Assembly: GCA_964476375.1 (NCBI GenBank)
Contig: CAYYZW010000234.1
Span: 1-55,744 of the forward strand
DNA from: SAT2750 sp964476375
Lineage (GTDB): Bacteria; Planctomycetota; Planctomycetia; Pirellulales; Pirellulaceae
Length of the DNA: 55,744 nt
Direction: 5' to 3'
Positions 10,520 to 19,082 of the stretch are shown here, piece by piece (within the stretch, counting starts at the first letter, position 1; each line of letters starts with the position of its first letter). The notes below the pieces were generated by a model. The model saw only the letters and a program-made list of their open reading frames with translations. It searched no databases and was not told the DNA's origin. The translations under genes and the position numbers were made by a program.

Positions 10520-11872
10520 ATGACCCCCCCAGGATCCTTCCCTCCTCGTCATCCCAGTGATTTCCCGGCACCTGAAATAGTGCCTGGTGATGGAGGGGGT
10601 GGCGACCTTTCCCCGGTTGCAGTTGAACCGCTGGCGGCAGAAGCGGTCGAATATCACCGCCATAATTTTTTCGTGGTAGTGGTTTACCAGGTGATCCTGC
10701 GATGTGGCTGGATTTTCAAGACCGAGAGTATCGTCATGCCGGCCGTGTTTCTTTCCCTGGGGGCACAGGGCTGGCTGAGAGGTTTCCTGCCGGCGATCAG
10801 TCGTTTTGGGATGTGTGTGCCACCGCTGTTGCTGGCATCGAGGATCGGGGCTGTTCCCAGGAAAAAATGGCTTGTATTCGTCTGTACAGGGATGATGGCA
10901 GCTTGTTTTCTTACACTTGCTGTCACCTGGAAAGTTGTCCCTCTCAAGACGTCCTGGCTCCCCGCACTGTTCCTGGCAGTTTATGCACTTTTTTTTGTGG
11001 CCGTCGGTGTCAATAACCTGGTAGGGAACACGATCCAGGGGAAGCTGATTAAAGTGAAATCCCGCGGGCGGCTTCTCAAGCTGGCTAATTTCTGGGGCGC
11101 GGCCTTTGCAATCGTGCTGGCGGGGCTGCTGATGCCCGGCTGGTTGAAGGGAGAGAATGGGAGCTTTCAGTGGATTTTCGCTTTCACGGGCATCTGTTTT
11201 GTCATCGCTGCCTTTTGTGTCTTCCAGCTGAAAGAACACCCCGATGGTTTTCAGCAACGGGCAGGTCAAACGAGGAGATCGCTAGGGGAACTCCTGGCAC
11301 CGTTGCGCCAGGACCCTCCGTTCCGTCGGCTTTGCCTGGTGGGTGGATTGTTCAGTTTCTCAGTGATGCTGTTTCCCCATTATCAGCCGATGGCCGAGGC
11401 TGAACTTGAATTTACTCTCAAGAGCCTGGTTCTCTGGGTGATGGTACAGAACGCGGGGACGGGCCTCTTTAGCCTGATTGTCGGACCTATTGCGGACCGG
11501 CATGGCTATCGACTTGTGCTGCGGATGCTCCTGATCGTTGTCGCATCGACACCACTCCTGGCAATCACACTTGCCAAGAGCTCACTCGGGGCAGGGGGGG
11601 GGTACTGGTCTGTATTCGTGCTTGTCGGCTTGACTCCCGTGGTCATGAAAACCCTGCATAACTACACGCTGGAAATGGCATCGTCGGCGGATCACACCCG
11701 GTACCTGGCGATCATGAGCCTGTCGATATCCGGCCCCCTGATGGTATCACCGGTTGCTGGTTTCCTGATCGACCGGTTCAACTACCCCCCGGTCTTCATC
11801 GGGGTTGCCCTGGTTGTCAGCATTGGCTGGCTGCTTACCTTTACCCTGCTGGAACCTCGCCATCGGCGGTGA
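10520..11872 (+). CDS. Major facilitator superfamily transporter
   Basis: A 450-residue integral membrane protein with about 12 hydrophobic helices after a 45-residue Pro/Gly-rich hydrophilic N terminus. A loop after helix 2 (SRIGAVPRKKW) and the central loop with GPIADRHGYRLVLRM resemble the MFS A-motif. The fold suggests a secondary transporter; the substrate cannot be inferred. It starts 55 bases after the EF-hand gene. The ATG at 10520 lies seven bases after a TACAAT -10-like sequence, so an almost leaderless transcript is possible. Confidence 0.8.
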   Translation: MTPPGSFPPRHPSDFPAPEIVPGDGGGGDLSPVAVEPLAAEAVEYHRHNFFVVVVYQVILRCGWIFKTESIVMPAVFLSLGAQGWLRGFLPAISRFGMCVPPLLLASRIGAVPRKKWLVFVCTGMMAACFLTLAVTWKVVPLKTSWLPALFLAVYALFFVAVGVNNLVGNTIQGKLIKVKSRGRLLKLANFWGAAFAIVLAGLLMPGWLKGENGSFQWIFAFTGICFVIAAFCVFQLKEHPDGFQQRAGQTRRSLGELLAPLRQDPPFRRLCLVGGLFSFSVMLFPHYQPMAEAELEFTLKSLVLWVMVQNAGTGLFSLIVGPIADRHGYRLVLRMLLIVVASTPLLAITLAKSSLGAGGGYWSVFVLVGLTPVVMKTLHNYTLEMASSADHTRYLAIMSLSISGPLMVSPVAGFLIDRFNYPPVFIGVALVVSIGWLLTFTLLEPRHRR

Positions 11873-11958
11873 GCCGGTACCAGTTTGGCCTGTCGAAGTG
11901 CGTTGTGATATCATGACGGTCTGCCCTGTACCGGAGACCACGAACCACGGGTGTTTCG

Positions 11959-13299
11959 ATGACGAACTGGAAGCTGCTCTGCCGTGAAATAGTTCATCGG
12001 AAGATGAATTTCCTGCTCAGCCTGGTTGCCATGACCGCCGCGGCAATCCTCTTTATTGCCGGCCCCACGCTGATGAGAGGCTACCAACGTGAATCGGATG
12101 AGCAGTTCCGTGCCATGCGCGAGGTCACAGACGAGACGCTGGACGAGATGCAGGGCAAGGCGGACGCGGACCTGGCGAACCTGGACAAGCGGACCAAGCG
12201 TATCATGCGTGATCTGGGTTTTAACCTCCGCATTGTTCACAAGAACACGGATCTCTCCAGCCTTTATGCGAGTTTTGTCTCGTTTGATATGCCGGAAAGC
12301 TATGTCACGACGCTTGCCGAGGCCCCGGAAATCACCAAGATCGTCCATCTCGTTGCCACGCTGAAACAGATGATCGAGCTGGAAGGGAAGCCGAGGCTGC
12401 TGGTTGGTTTTGCTCCCGAGGCGACCCAGTCGCATATCGAGCAGAAAGCCCCCATGGGTTTTCAGATCAAGCCCGGCACGGTCTTCCTGGGGCACCTGGC
12501 GGGCGAGGGGTACAAGGTGGGAGAGTCGATCGAGGTGATGGGCACATCCTTTGAGATCACCAATATCCTGGATCCACGTGGGACACGTGACGAGGACATC
12601 TTTGTTGCCATGCACCTGAAGGATGCCCAGCGGTTACTGGAAAAGGAAGGCCTGATCAGCGAGATCGTGGCGCTGGGATGCAAGTGCAAGACCGTGGACC
12701 GGGTCGAGGAGATCATGGCGCAACTGGAGGGGGTTCTGCCCGAGGCCAAGGTTGTGGAACTCAGCACCCGGGCGATTGCACGCGAGGAACAGCGACAGCT
12801 TGTTAGTAATCACTATGAGCAACAGATGAGTGACTACAGGGTAACCAGGGAGGAGATCCTGGATAGCCAGCAAGAAAGCCATGCCCGGATTCTCGACGTG
12901 CTGGCCGGGTTGAATAATTACGTGGTGCCACTGATCGTGCTGGTCTGTGCAATCTGGGCGGGACTACTTGCCTGGTCCAATGTCCGCCAGCGGCGATCGG
13001 AAATCGGGCTGCTGCGTGCGCTGGGAAAGAACTCCACGGGTATTTTTGCGCTGCTTATCGGGAAGGCTCTGATCGTGGGGCTGCTTGGAGGAATCCTGGG
13101 CTCCCTGCTGGGACTCCTGATTGCTTCACAGCTTGCCCAGTCCGAGTTCCTGGCTGTTTCGGCAGAAAATTTCCAGGCACCGACCATGCTGCTTGTGGCG
13201 ACGATCGCGGGAGCACCCCTGTTGGCGGCACTGGCAAGTTACCTGCCGACACTGGTGGCTATCCAGCAGGATCCGGCCGTCGTCCTGATGGACGGCTAG
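11959..13299 (+). CDS. FtsX/MacB-type ABC transporter permease without adjacent ATPase
   Basis: 446 residues. One N-terminal helix (about residues 16-36), a large extracytoplasmic domain (about 40-310) with helical region DETLDEMQGKADADLANLDK and a MacB_PCD-like beta part, then three C-terminal helices with the FtsX-type core (WSNVRQRRSEIGLLRALGKN). This layout is the MacB/LolC/FtsX permease type, which uses ATP hydrolysis at the inner membrane for mechanical work or export. The usual ATP-binding partner is not next to it: the MFS gene precedes and a convergent gene follows. A hairpin terminator overlaps its stop codon. Confidence 0.85.
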   Translation: MTNWKLLCREIVHRKMNFLLSLVAMTAAAILFIAGPTLMRGYQRESDEQFRAMREVTDETLDEMQGKADADLANLDKRTKRIMRDLGFNLRIVHKNTDLSSLYASFVSFDMPESYVTTLAEAPEITKIVHLVATLKQMIELEGKPRLLVGFAPEATQSHIEQKAPMGFQIKPGTVFLGHLAGEGYKVGESIEVMGTSFEITNILDPRGTRDEDIFVAMHLKDAQRLLEKEGLISEIVALGCKCKTVDRVEEIMAQLEGVLPEAKVVELSTRAIAREEQRQLVSNHYEQQMSDYRVTREEILDSQQESHARILDVLAGLNNYVVPLIVLVCAIWAGLLAWSNVRQRRSEIGLLRALGKNSTGIFALLIGKALIVGLLGGILGSLLGLLIASQLAQSEFLAVSAENFQAPTMLLVATIAGAPLLAALASYLPTLVAIQQDPAVVLMDG

Positions 13300-13330
13300 G
13301 AGCTGGATTTTGATTATTGCTCCTCTTTTT
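13298..13330 (+). terminator. Probable Rho-independent terminator after the FtsX-like permease gene
   Basis: A 6-bp stem AGGAGC/GCTCCT with 15-base loop is followed by CTTTTT. It starts inside the stop codon of the permease gene and lies over the 3' end of the convergent transporter gene. Confidence 0.5.
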
Positions 13331-14276
13331 GCTCCCGCTTTCTCCAGTAGCCTGCCAGTATGGTTCCCGTGAACATGCAGCCGAAAGTGTAGAAAGCTGG
13401 CGGGATGGCGCTGGTGTCGGTGAAGAGTGTCAGTGCCAGCAGGGTTCCAACGCCAGCGTTCTGCATGCCGATTTCCAGTGTCAGCGCTCTGCCCATCGAA
13501 TCGGGGAGCTTCATCGTGCGAGCCGCCAGGTGTCCAGCCGTGTAGCCGGCAAGGTTCAGAAGCAGCAGTGCGGCGAGGATCTTCAGGGGAAGATCCTCGA
13601 GCTGGGTTCGGGTACGGCCTACCACAACAGCAATGATGGCCAGGATGGCCAGGTTGGCAATTAGCGGGCAGAGCTGCCGGGCACGCCGTTCCCAGCCGCT
13701 GAAGATCCGTCCTGCAAGGAACCCGGCAATGACCGGCGCGACCACGGTATAGCAGAGCTTGACGCTGGACCGGGCGTAAACGCCATCCCCGGCTGCCTGT
13801 TCAAGCAGATCCATTTTGCCGCCCAGGAGCGCGGCCACCAGCCGCATGGCAAGAGGAACAGCCAGGGGGGAAAGAAGGGTTGCCACGGTTGTCAGGCTGA
13901 CGGAATAACTCGCGTTGCCACGGGCATTGATCGTCAGCACGTTGGAAGCCATCGCCCCGGGGACACAGCCAACCAGGACCATGCCAAGCAGGTAATCCCC
14001 CTTGAGCTGAAAAAGAAGCCCGCAGCCCAGTGCCAGCAGGGGCATGGTTGCATACTGCACCAGCACTCCACCAAGGACGGTCTTCCAGCGGCGAGCCACC
14101 TGGTCAAGTTCATTCCGGGGCAGCATCCAGCCGATGGAGAACATCGTGATGACGATCAGCCAGTCCAGGTAATAACGGCTGATCTCCTTGCTGAATGGAT
14201 CTATCCAGTCCGCCGGCCAGAAATAGGCCAGCAGCGATGTCAGCACCAGCAGCGGCAACAGGAAACGCTGAACCAT
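13314..14276 (-). CDS. Bile acid:sodium symporter (BASS/SBF) family transporter
   Basis: 320 residues, about nine to ten hydrophobic helices. The sequence has family features: MFSIGWMLPRNEL in helix 2, GCVPGAMASNVLTINARGNASYSV in the first crossover region and LEIGMQNAGVGTLLA in the second. BASS proteins couple sodium entry to uptake of organic anions such as bile acids, pyruvate or pantoate. In an organism with Na+-NQR, a sodium-coupled carrier is a natural consumer of the gradient, but the substrate is unknown. It ends 14 bases from the convergent permease gene and starts 30 bases after the CotH gene on the same strand. Confidence 0.88.
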   Translation of the reverse strand: MVQRFLLPLLVLTSLLAYFWPADWIDPFSKEISRYYLDWLIVITMFSIGWMLPRNELDQVARRWKTVLGGVLVQYATMPLLALGCGLLFQLKGDYLLGMVLVGCVPGAMASNVLTINARGNASYSVSLTTVATLLSPLAVPLAMRLVAALLGGKMDLLEQAAGDGVYARSSVKLCYTVVAPVIAGFLAGRIFSGWERRARQLCPLIANLAILAIIAVVVGRTRTQLEDLPLKILAALLLLNLAGYTAGHLAARTMKLPDSMGRALTLEIGMQNAGVGTLLALTLFTDTSAIPPAFYTFGCMFTGTILAGYWRKREQKEEQ

Positions 14277-14306
14277 GGATCTATTGGCTATTCCCGCACG
14301 ATGTGC

Positions 14307-15761
14307 TTATTCTTTTTCGGCAGGAGATGTTTCACGGAGGAGCTTCGTCATCTCGTCAATCAGCTTCTCCGCTTCGTCCGATCGACCGCGTTGCAGCAAG
14401 GAACCAATCCGCTGCATTCGCAGGTGGACCAGCTGTTGCATCTGCTTGATCTTGGCCTCCAGTTCCGGCGGTGGCGGAGTATTCCGACGGGGCATCGGCT
14501 GGGGCCGCGGGCCTGGAGCATCCAGTTGCTTTCGGGCGCTGTCATAACGTTTTTGTATGAAGATTTTCATCGACGCGACAATATCTTCATAGCCGTGGTC
14601 ATTCGGGTTGGTGTGGCGGCTATGAGGAAACGGGTCTTTCTGCAAGTCCTTTTTGATCAGGGCGTACTTGGCGTCGATCACGCGATGCAAACGTTCTGGT
14701 GTAAAGTACTTCTCCAGGATTTCAGTTGCCACCTCACGGTACCTGGCCAACAGCGAGGGGTCCGCAACGATTCCGTTCAGCAGCGGGTTCGGTGTACCGT
14801 TGGGAGCCACAGGCCAAGCCGCGTTCCAATCCTCCAGTACGTGAATGTGGCCAAAGGCGACTTCGCAAAAACCAACGTCCAAATCCCACGGCAAGTAACG
14901 CCAGCGATCGCGTTCACGGTCGTGGTACAAGTAATAGTTGTGAGGATTCCAGCCGGTTAACTGATCGAAGGCTCCGGAGAAACACATTACCGCGGTCACC
15001 TGCAAGAAATCATCGAGCTCCATTTTCGACTGGAACGTTGCGGCAACATCACCTTTCTGTGCTTCGTTCAGAGTCCTGATAAAGCCGACCAAGGAAGCGA
15101 GGTCTTCTTTTGATTCCTTGTTTTTCGGCTCGAAGGCTTTCTTGTACGTGGCGGAGTCGTTGCCGATAAACTGCAAATTGCTGCCCGGTCCGCCGAGATC
15201 ACACTTGTACAATCCACCCTTGGCATCTGGCAGATGGTTTGCGATGAACGATTCGTCAATTCGTTCGACATTCGTATAGACGCCGTGAAACGTGCCGTTC
15301 AAGTAAATGCGAGCATAATTGCAGCGATGCGTCTTGATACCTTGATCGCGAAGAATCTCGGTAATGATTGGCTCGCTGAACAAGCTGCCGAATTGGATGC
15401 CGTTGTCAAACGACACACGTTGCAAGCCAAGAAACAGCTGCTGCTCCTCGTACTCGTTGAACTTGACCAGGAAGCTGCGTTTATGCCGTTGCCGCGGGTT
15501 GGAAGAACTGTTGCCTTTATAGCGGACGGCGACTTTACTGATCGAAACGTCTCGCCAACGAAAAGTTGCCGGCACATAGATTCGTTTCGGCAACGCCGCC
15601 ACCATTTTTTGCAGGTCCGTTTCCGCCACGTGCAAGTGAACGGTTTGCACGTGATCCGGTTGATAGAATTCCTGCACGCGGTTTTTTACTTCATCCGCTT
15701 GAGCGAAGGCAGTTCCAAGGAACACCACAGCAACAGGGAGCATGCTTCTGATCCATTTCAT
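14307..15761 (-). CDS. CotH-kinase family secreted protein
   Basis: 484 residues with signal peptide (cut near AFAQA). The body matches the CotH fold: KVAVRYKGNSSSNPRQRHKRS and FLVKFNEYEE in the N lobe, NYARIYLNGTFHGVYTNVERID, then the C lobe with NYYLYHDRERDRWRYLPWDLDVGF, which carries the metal-binding Asp pair. Bacillus CotH phosphorylates spore-coat proteins; secreted versions are frequent in Planctomycetota. The last 90 residues are Pro-rich and then helical with regular Gln/Leu/Arg content. Target unknown. The strong promoter region for the next gene lies upstream on the other strand. Confidence 0.88.
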   Translation of the reverse strand: MKWIRSMLPVAVVFLGTAFAQADEVKNRVQEFYQPDHVQTVHLHVAETDLQKMVAALPKRIYVPATFRWRDVSISKVAVRYKGNSSSNPRQRHKRSFLVKFNEYEEQQLFLGLQRVSFDNGIQFGSLFSEPIITEILRDQGIKTHRCNYARIYLNGTFHGVYTNVERIDESFIANHLPDAKGGLYKCDLGGPGSNLQFIGNDSATYKKAFEPKNKESKEDLASLVGFIRTLNEAQKGDVAATFQSKMELDDFLQVTAVMCFSGAFDQLTGWNPHNYYLYHDRERDRWRYLPWDLDVGFCEVAFGHIHVLEDWNAAWPVAPNGTPNPLLNGIVADPSLLARYREVATEILEKYFTPERLHRVIDAKYALIKKDLQKDPFPHSRHTNPNDHGYEDIVASMKIFIQKRYDSARKQLDAPGPRPQPMPRRNTPPPPELEAKIKQMQQLVHLRMQRIGSLLQRGRSDEAEKLIDEMTKLLRETSPAEKE

Positions 15762-16190
15762 AAGCCGACCTTGTTTGGAAACAGTTACAGGATGGAGGTT
15801 TCGGGAAGGAAGGAAAAAAGTGTTCCTCCGAGAAAGTATAAACCGATCTCATCACACATCCCATTGCCGGAGTGTTGTCCGCCGGGCCGCTGCCGTCCAT
15901 CGTGATCTCGTCAAACCACCAGGGAATAACAGTGCGAATATCGCCGCATGACCAGGGAATGTCGTCCGGTGATGGATGATGGTTGCAGGAGTCCCCCGGA
16001 TGAGGGGTGAAATATCGACAAAGAAATAGGAGAAAATCAGGTGTTTTTGATATTGATGGTTTGACGTTAACAGGTAGAACGGACGATAATCTAGTTTCTG
16101 GATTCGCCGACATACCTTGTGTACAGAGGTGGCAGATCCGGAAGTGTTGCAACTTTTTTCCACGTGGTTTTTTTTAAGTGAGGAGTTCTG
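15762..16190. other. Intergenic region between CotH gene and twin-Cys gene
   Basis: No convincing gene in these 429 bases. The open frames seen here on the minus strand run into the CotH gene in another frame and have no family features. The right half is AT-rich and carries the promoter of the twin-Cys gene. The left half may hold the CotH promoter, but I see no clear boxes. Confidence 0.5.
16061..16090 (+). promoter_or_regulatory. Sigma-70-type promoter of the twin-Cys secreted protein gene
   Basis: TTGACG at 16061-16066 and GATAAT at 16085-16090, separated by 18 bases, in AT-rich DNA about 100 bases before the start codon. The nearest downstream gene is the small secreted protein, which also has its own terminator, so this is likely its dedicated promoter. 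Confidence 0.55.
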
Positions 16191-16634
16191 ATGAAACGCT
16201 TTATCGCATTGATCGCGACTGTCGCCTTTCTGTCGACAGCGTCGCTTTATGGTGCCAAGGAAGTGAAGCTTGACGGTATCAAGTGTCCGGTGTCGGGCAA
16301 GGCTGTCAAAGCGGATCACGCCGTGGCTTACAAGGGTGCAAAAGCTTATTTTTGCTGCCCGAATTGCCCCAAGGCTTTTGCCGGAGCCACTGCCAAGTTT
16401 GCTGCCAAGGCAAACCAGCAGCTGTTTGCAACCGGTCAGGCCAAAGCTGTTGCATGCGTTTTCACCAAGAAACCGTTGAATGCAGCTCAAAAAGTTTCCA
16501 TCAATGGCAAGGATACGGCGTTCTGCTGTGGTGGTTGCAAGGGCAAGGTTGCCAAGGCTGAGGACAAGATCACTCTTGTCTTTGCTGATGCAGCTTTCGC
16601 CAAGGGTTTCAAAGTGGCCGTCGAGAAGAAGTAA
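16191..16634 (+). CDS. Small secreted protein with two YHS/TRASH-like Cys repeats
   Basis: 147 residues with signal peptide (MKRFIALIATVAFLSTASLYG). Two repeats follow: C32-PVSGKAV ... YFCC(55,56)PNC59 and C89-VFTKKPL ... FCC(112,113)GGC116. The Cys spacing is identical in both copies (23 residues to the CC pair, then CCxxC). The pattern resembles YHS or TRASH metal-binding modules, so copper, zinc or another soft metal is a likely ligand; this is inference. The rest is Lys/Ala rich with a net positive charge. Strong promoter, GTGAGGAG ribosome site and a perfect terminator suggest high, monocistronic expression. Confidence 0.85.
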   Translation: MKRFIALIATVAFLSTASLYGAKEVKLDGIKCPVSGKAVKADHAVAYKGAKAYFCCPNCPKAFAGATAKFAAKANQQLFATGQAKAVACVFTKKPLNAAQKVSINGKDTAFCCGGCKGKVAKAEDKITLVFADAAFAKGFKVAVEKK

Positions 16635-16680
16635 CTTCTTCCCTTCTGCAATTTTGATGTCCACAAGGCATTGAATAAGG

Positions 16681-16715
16681 CGGGATACCTGGCTTGTCCG
16701 GGTATCCCGTTTTTT
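16681..16715 (+). terminator. Rho-independent terminator after the twin-Cys gene
   Basis: A perfect 9-bp stem (CGGGATACC at 16681-16689, GGTATCCCG at 16701-16709, 11-base loop) followed by six T. It separates the twin-Cys gene from lpxB. Confidence 0.85.
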
Positions 16716-16858
16716 CATGCGCCAATGGCTGGCAGATGCTCCTGGAAAATGAACTTCCACAAGGATGCCGGTTTTGCCATACTGCTCGCCAGTGAAAATT
16801 TTCTGTGCCGGGAAGTTTTGCCGGCCTGATCCTTCTGTTGGCATGGCCTGGGCAGCTC

Positions 16859-18073
16859 ATGAAGATCTTCTTTTCGGTGGGTGAACCAAGTGGCGACCTG
16901 CATGGCGCCAACCTGGTCCGGAGCCTGCAGAAGCAGTATCCGGGTCTCCGCTGCGTTGGCTATGGAGGCCCACGGATGGAAGCGGAGGGGTGCGAACTGC
17001 ACGAGGATCTCACCCGTTATGCACTGATGGGATTTCTTCCGGTGATTGGCAAGCTGCCGATGTTCTACCGGCTGATGAAGCGTGCGGAGAAGTACTTTCA
17101 GGATCACCCCCCTGATGCGGTCGTGTTGATTGACTACCCGGGATTCAACTGGTGGATAGCCCGCAAGGCAAAGCAGTGTGGGATTCCGGTTTTCTATTAT
17201 GGGGTTCCCCAGATCTGGGCCTGGGCCCGCTGGCGCGTGGGCAAGATGCGGCGGCTTGTCGACCACGTGCTCTGCAAGCTTCCTTTTGAAAAGGAGTGGT
17301 ATGAAGAGCGAGGATGCAAGGCAACTCATGTCGGCCACCCTTATTTCGATGAATTGATCGAGCGGGAGCTGGACCAGGATTTTATTGACAAGCAACAGAG
17401 CCGGCCGGGCCGATTGGTCACCATTTTACCTGGATCTCGCAGGCGGGAAGTCAGCCGGCAGCTACCGGTGTTCTTGAAATCTGCCCGGCTGGTCCGTGAG
17501 CAACTGGAGGATGTTCAGTTTTCCATCGCCAGCTTTAACCAGGAACAGGCAGAAATGGCCAGGCAAATGATGGAGCATGCCGGGGTGGAAGCTGAGATTC
17601 ACGTGGACAGGACCGGGGAGTTGATCGAGGCCTGCCACTGTGCGATGGCATGTTCTGGAAGCGTCTCGCTGGAGCTGATGTACCATGAGAAACCGGCAGT
17701 CATTCTCTACAAGGTCAATATCATGCAGCGGCTACTGACTCGCCTGCTGGGTCGTGTGCGTTACATGACACTGGTCAACCTGATTGCCTCCGGGAAACGA
17801 TTTGATTGGCTGCTGCGGGACTACGACCCTGAACGGCTGGAGGGGGCAGAGGTACCACTGCCGGAATACCCGACCTGCCGGGACAAATCGAAACCGATTG
17901 CGGTACACCTGGTGCGTTGGTTGGAAGATGAAGGTCAGCAGCGACGAGTGGTCGACTGGCTGCATGCGCTGTCCGAAAAGTATGCCATTCCCGGTGCCAC
18001 CCAGCGTGCGGCAGAGTACATTATCGAGATGCTTGACCAGGATTCTTCCGGGGCCAGGCCGGAAGCAGCCTAG
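16859..18073 (+). CDS. lpxB: Lipid-A-disaccharide synthase
   Basis: 404 residues. The N terminus MKIFFSVGEPSGDLHGANLV is diagnostic for LpxB, followed by GYGGPRMEAEGCELHEDL, DYPGFNWWIARKAK, YYGVPQIWAWARWR, GHPYFDELI, ILPGSRRREV and ACSGSVSLELM with the following PAVILYK. It joins UDP-2,3-diacylglucosamine and lipid X to form the lipid A disaccharide at the inner membrane. The frame is open to a GTG at 16805, but the canonical N terminus starts at ATG 16859. No lpxA/C/D neighbours are present. Confidence 0.95.
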   Translation: MKIFFSVGEPSGDLHGANLVRSLQKQYPGLRCVGYGGPRMEAEGCELHEDLTRYALMGFLPVIGKLPMFYRLMKRAEKYFQDHPPDAVVLIDYPGFNWWIARKAKQCGIPVFYYGVPQIWAWARWRVGKMRRLVDHVLCKLPFEKEWYEERGCKATHVGHPYFDELIERELDQDFIDKQQSRPGRLVTILPGSRRREVSRQLPVFLKSARLVREQLEDVQFSIASFNQEQAEMARQMMEHAGVEAEIHVDRTGELIEACHCAMACSGSVSLELMYHEKPAVILYKVNIMQRLLTRLLGRVRYMTLVNLIASGKRFDWLLRDYDPERLEGAEVPLPEYPTCRDKSKPIAVHLVRWLEDEGQQRRVVDWLHALSEKYAIPGATQRAAEYIIEMLDQDSSGARPEAA

Positions 18074-18115
18074 GACCTGATCCTGGGCAGCGTTGGGCGT
18101 GAAGGGAAATCAGAC

Positions 18116-19069
18116 GTGTTACTCGGCGAACCTGCTCGAACACCCTACGATCTGCATTTTCGGCTGCTCGGATTCCCCATTCGCATCCATCCGGCTTTCT
18201 GGGTTGTTGCCTTGCTGATGGGGTTTTATGGCGGTGACAACGAACCGTTGACAGTCCTGGCCTTCATGGTAGCGGTCCTGGTATCGATCATCGTCCATGA
18301 GCTGGGCCATGCACTGATGTTCCGCCGTTACCGGATTGAATCGCACGTAGTGCTTTACCATTTCGGTGGCCTGGCCGTGCCCGATTCGATGGATTCGGTG
18401 GCCGGTTATGGAAGATCGAGCCGGTACCAGCAACTGATGGTCAGTATTGCCGGGCCGCTGGCGCAGCTGTTGCTTGCCATGGTGGTGATCCTGGGCCTGA
18501 GACTGGGAGGCTATACCGATGGCGTGGTATCGCGCTACCTTCCATTTCACTACACCGCGGATCCGATCAAGGGCCCATCCTTTTTTGATCGCCAGGCAGA
18601 ACGGGAGAATGCCTATGCCGGGGAGAACATCGTCCCGGATAGAATCCAGGGGATTTCGGAGCGAGACAAGCGGGCACTGGCCGGTTGTGATGAGGATGCC
18701 GACGGTGAAATCAGCAGGGCAGAACTGTCCAGGATAGAACTGGCGTATTATCTGCCCAATGAGCCTGCTGCGAACTTTGTCTTCTCCCTGGTTTTCGTGA
18801 GTATTTTCTGGGCTCTGCTCAACCTGATGCCCGTCTACCCACTCGACGGAGGTCAGATTGCCCGGGAATTGTTTCAGCTCAGCGGTACGTCAGCAGCGAT
18901 CGAAAAGTCCTTGATGCTCTCGATTGCCACCGGTGGCATTCTCGGCGTACTCGGCTTCAGGGCTCAACAGCCGATGGTTGCCTTCATGTTCCTGATGCTG
19001 GCCTGGTCAAGTTTCCAGACGCTCCAGCGGTATCGTGGCATGGGGGGCGGTTACCGGGGTGGCTGGTAA
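18116..19069 (+). CDS. Site-2 protease (M50) with an inserted EF-hand loop
   Basis: 317 residues beginning with GTG. M50 metalloprotease features: H61-E62-L63-G64-H65 in a transmembrane helix and NLMPVYPLDGGQ with the third zinc ligand D244. The N terminus FRLLGFPIRIHPAFW is typical for the rhomboid-like/SREBP-P2 subgroup without CBS domains. Between the fourth helix and the DG motif there is an insertion of about 80 residues with a full EF-hand loop (D192, D194, D196, G197, I199, E203). Such proteases cut transmembrane anti-sigma or signal proteins inside the bilayer. The EF-hand suggests calcium control, which is inference. It follows lpxB by 42 bases. Confidence 0.88.
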   Translation: MLLGEPARTPYDLHFRLLGFPIRIHPAFWVVALLMGFYGGDNEPLTVLAFMVAVLVSIIVHELGHALMFRRYRIESHVVLYHFGGLAVPDSMDSVAGYGRSSRYQQLMVSIAGPLAQLLLAMVVILGLRLGGYTDGVVSRYLPFHYTADPIKGPSFFDRQAERENAYAGENIVPDRIQGISERDKRALAGCDEDADGEISRAELSRIELAYYLPNEPAANFVFSLVFVSIFWALLNLMPVYPLDGGQIARELFQLSGTSAAIEKSLMLSIATGGILGVLGFRAQQPMVAFMFLMLAWSSFQTLQRYRGMGGGYRGGW

Positions 19070-19082
19070 CGGAAGGATGGCT

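Noticed and set aside
9899..11269. Open frame of 456 codons opposite the EF-hand and MFS genes
   Set aside because: Spans two real genes and their spacer in antisense; no family features.
15852..16844. Minus-strand frame of 330 codons across the twin-Cys gene
   Set aside because: Runs through the promoter, the gene and the terminator of the twin-Cys gene in antisense.
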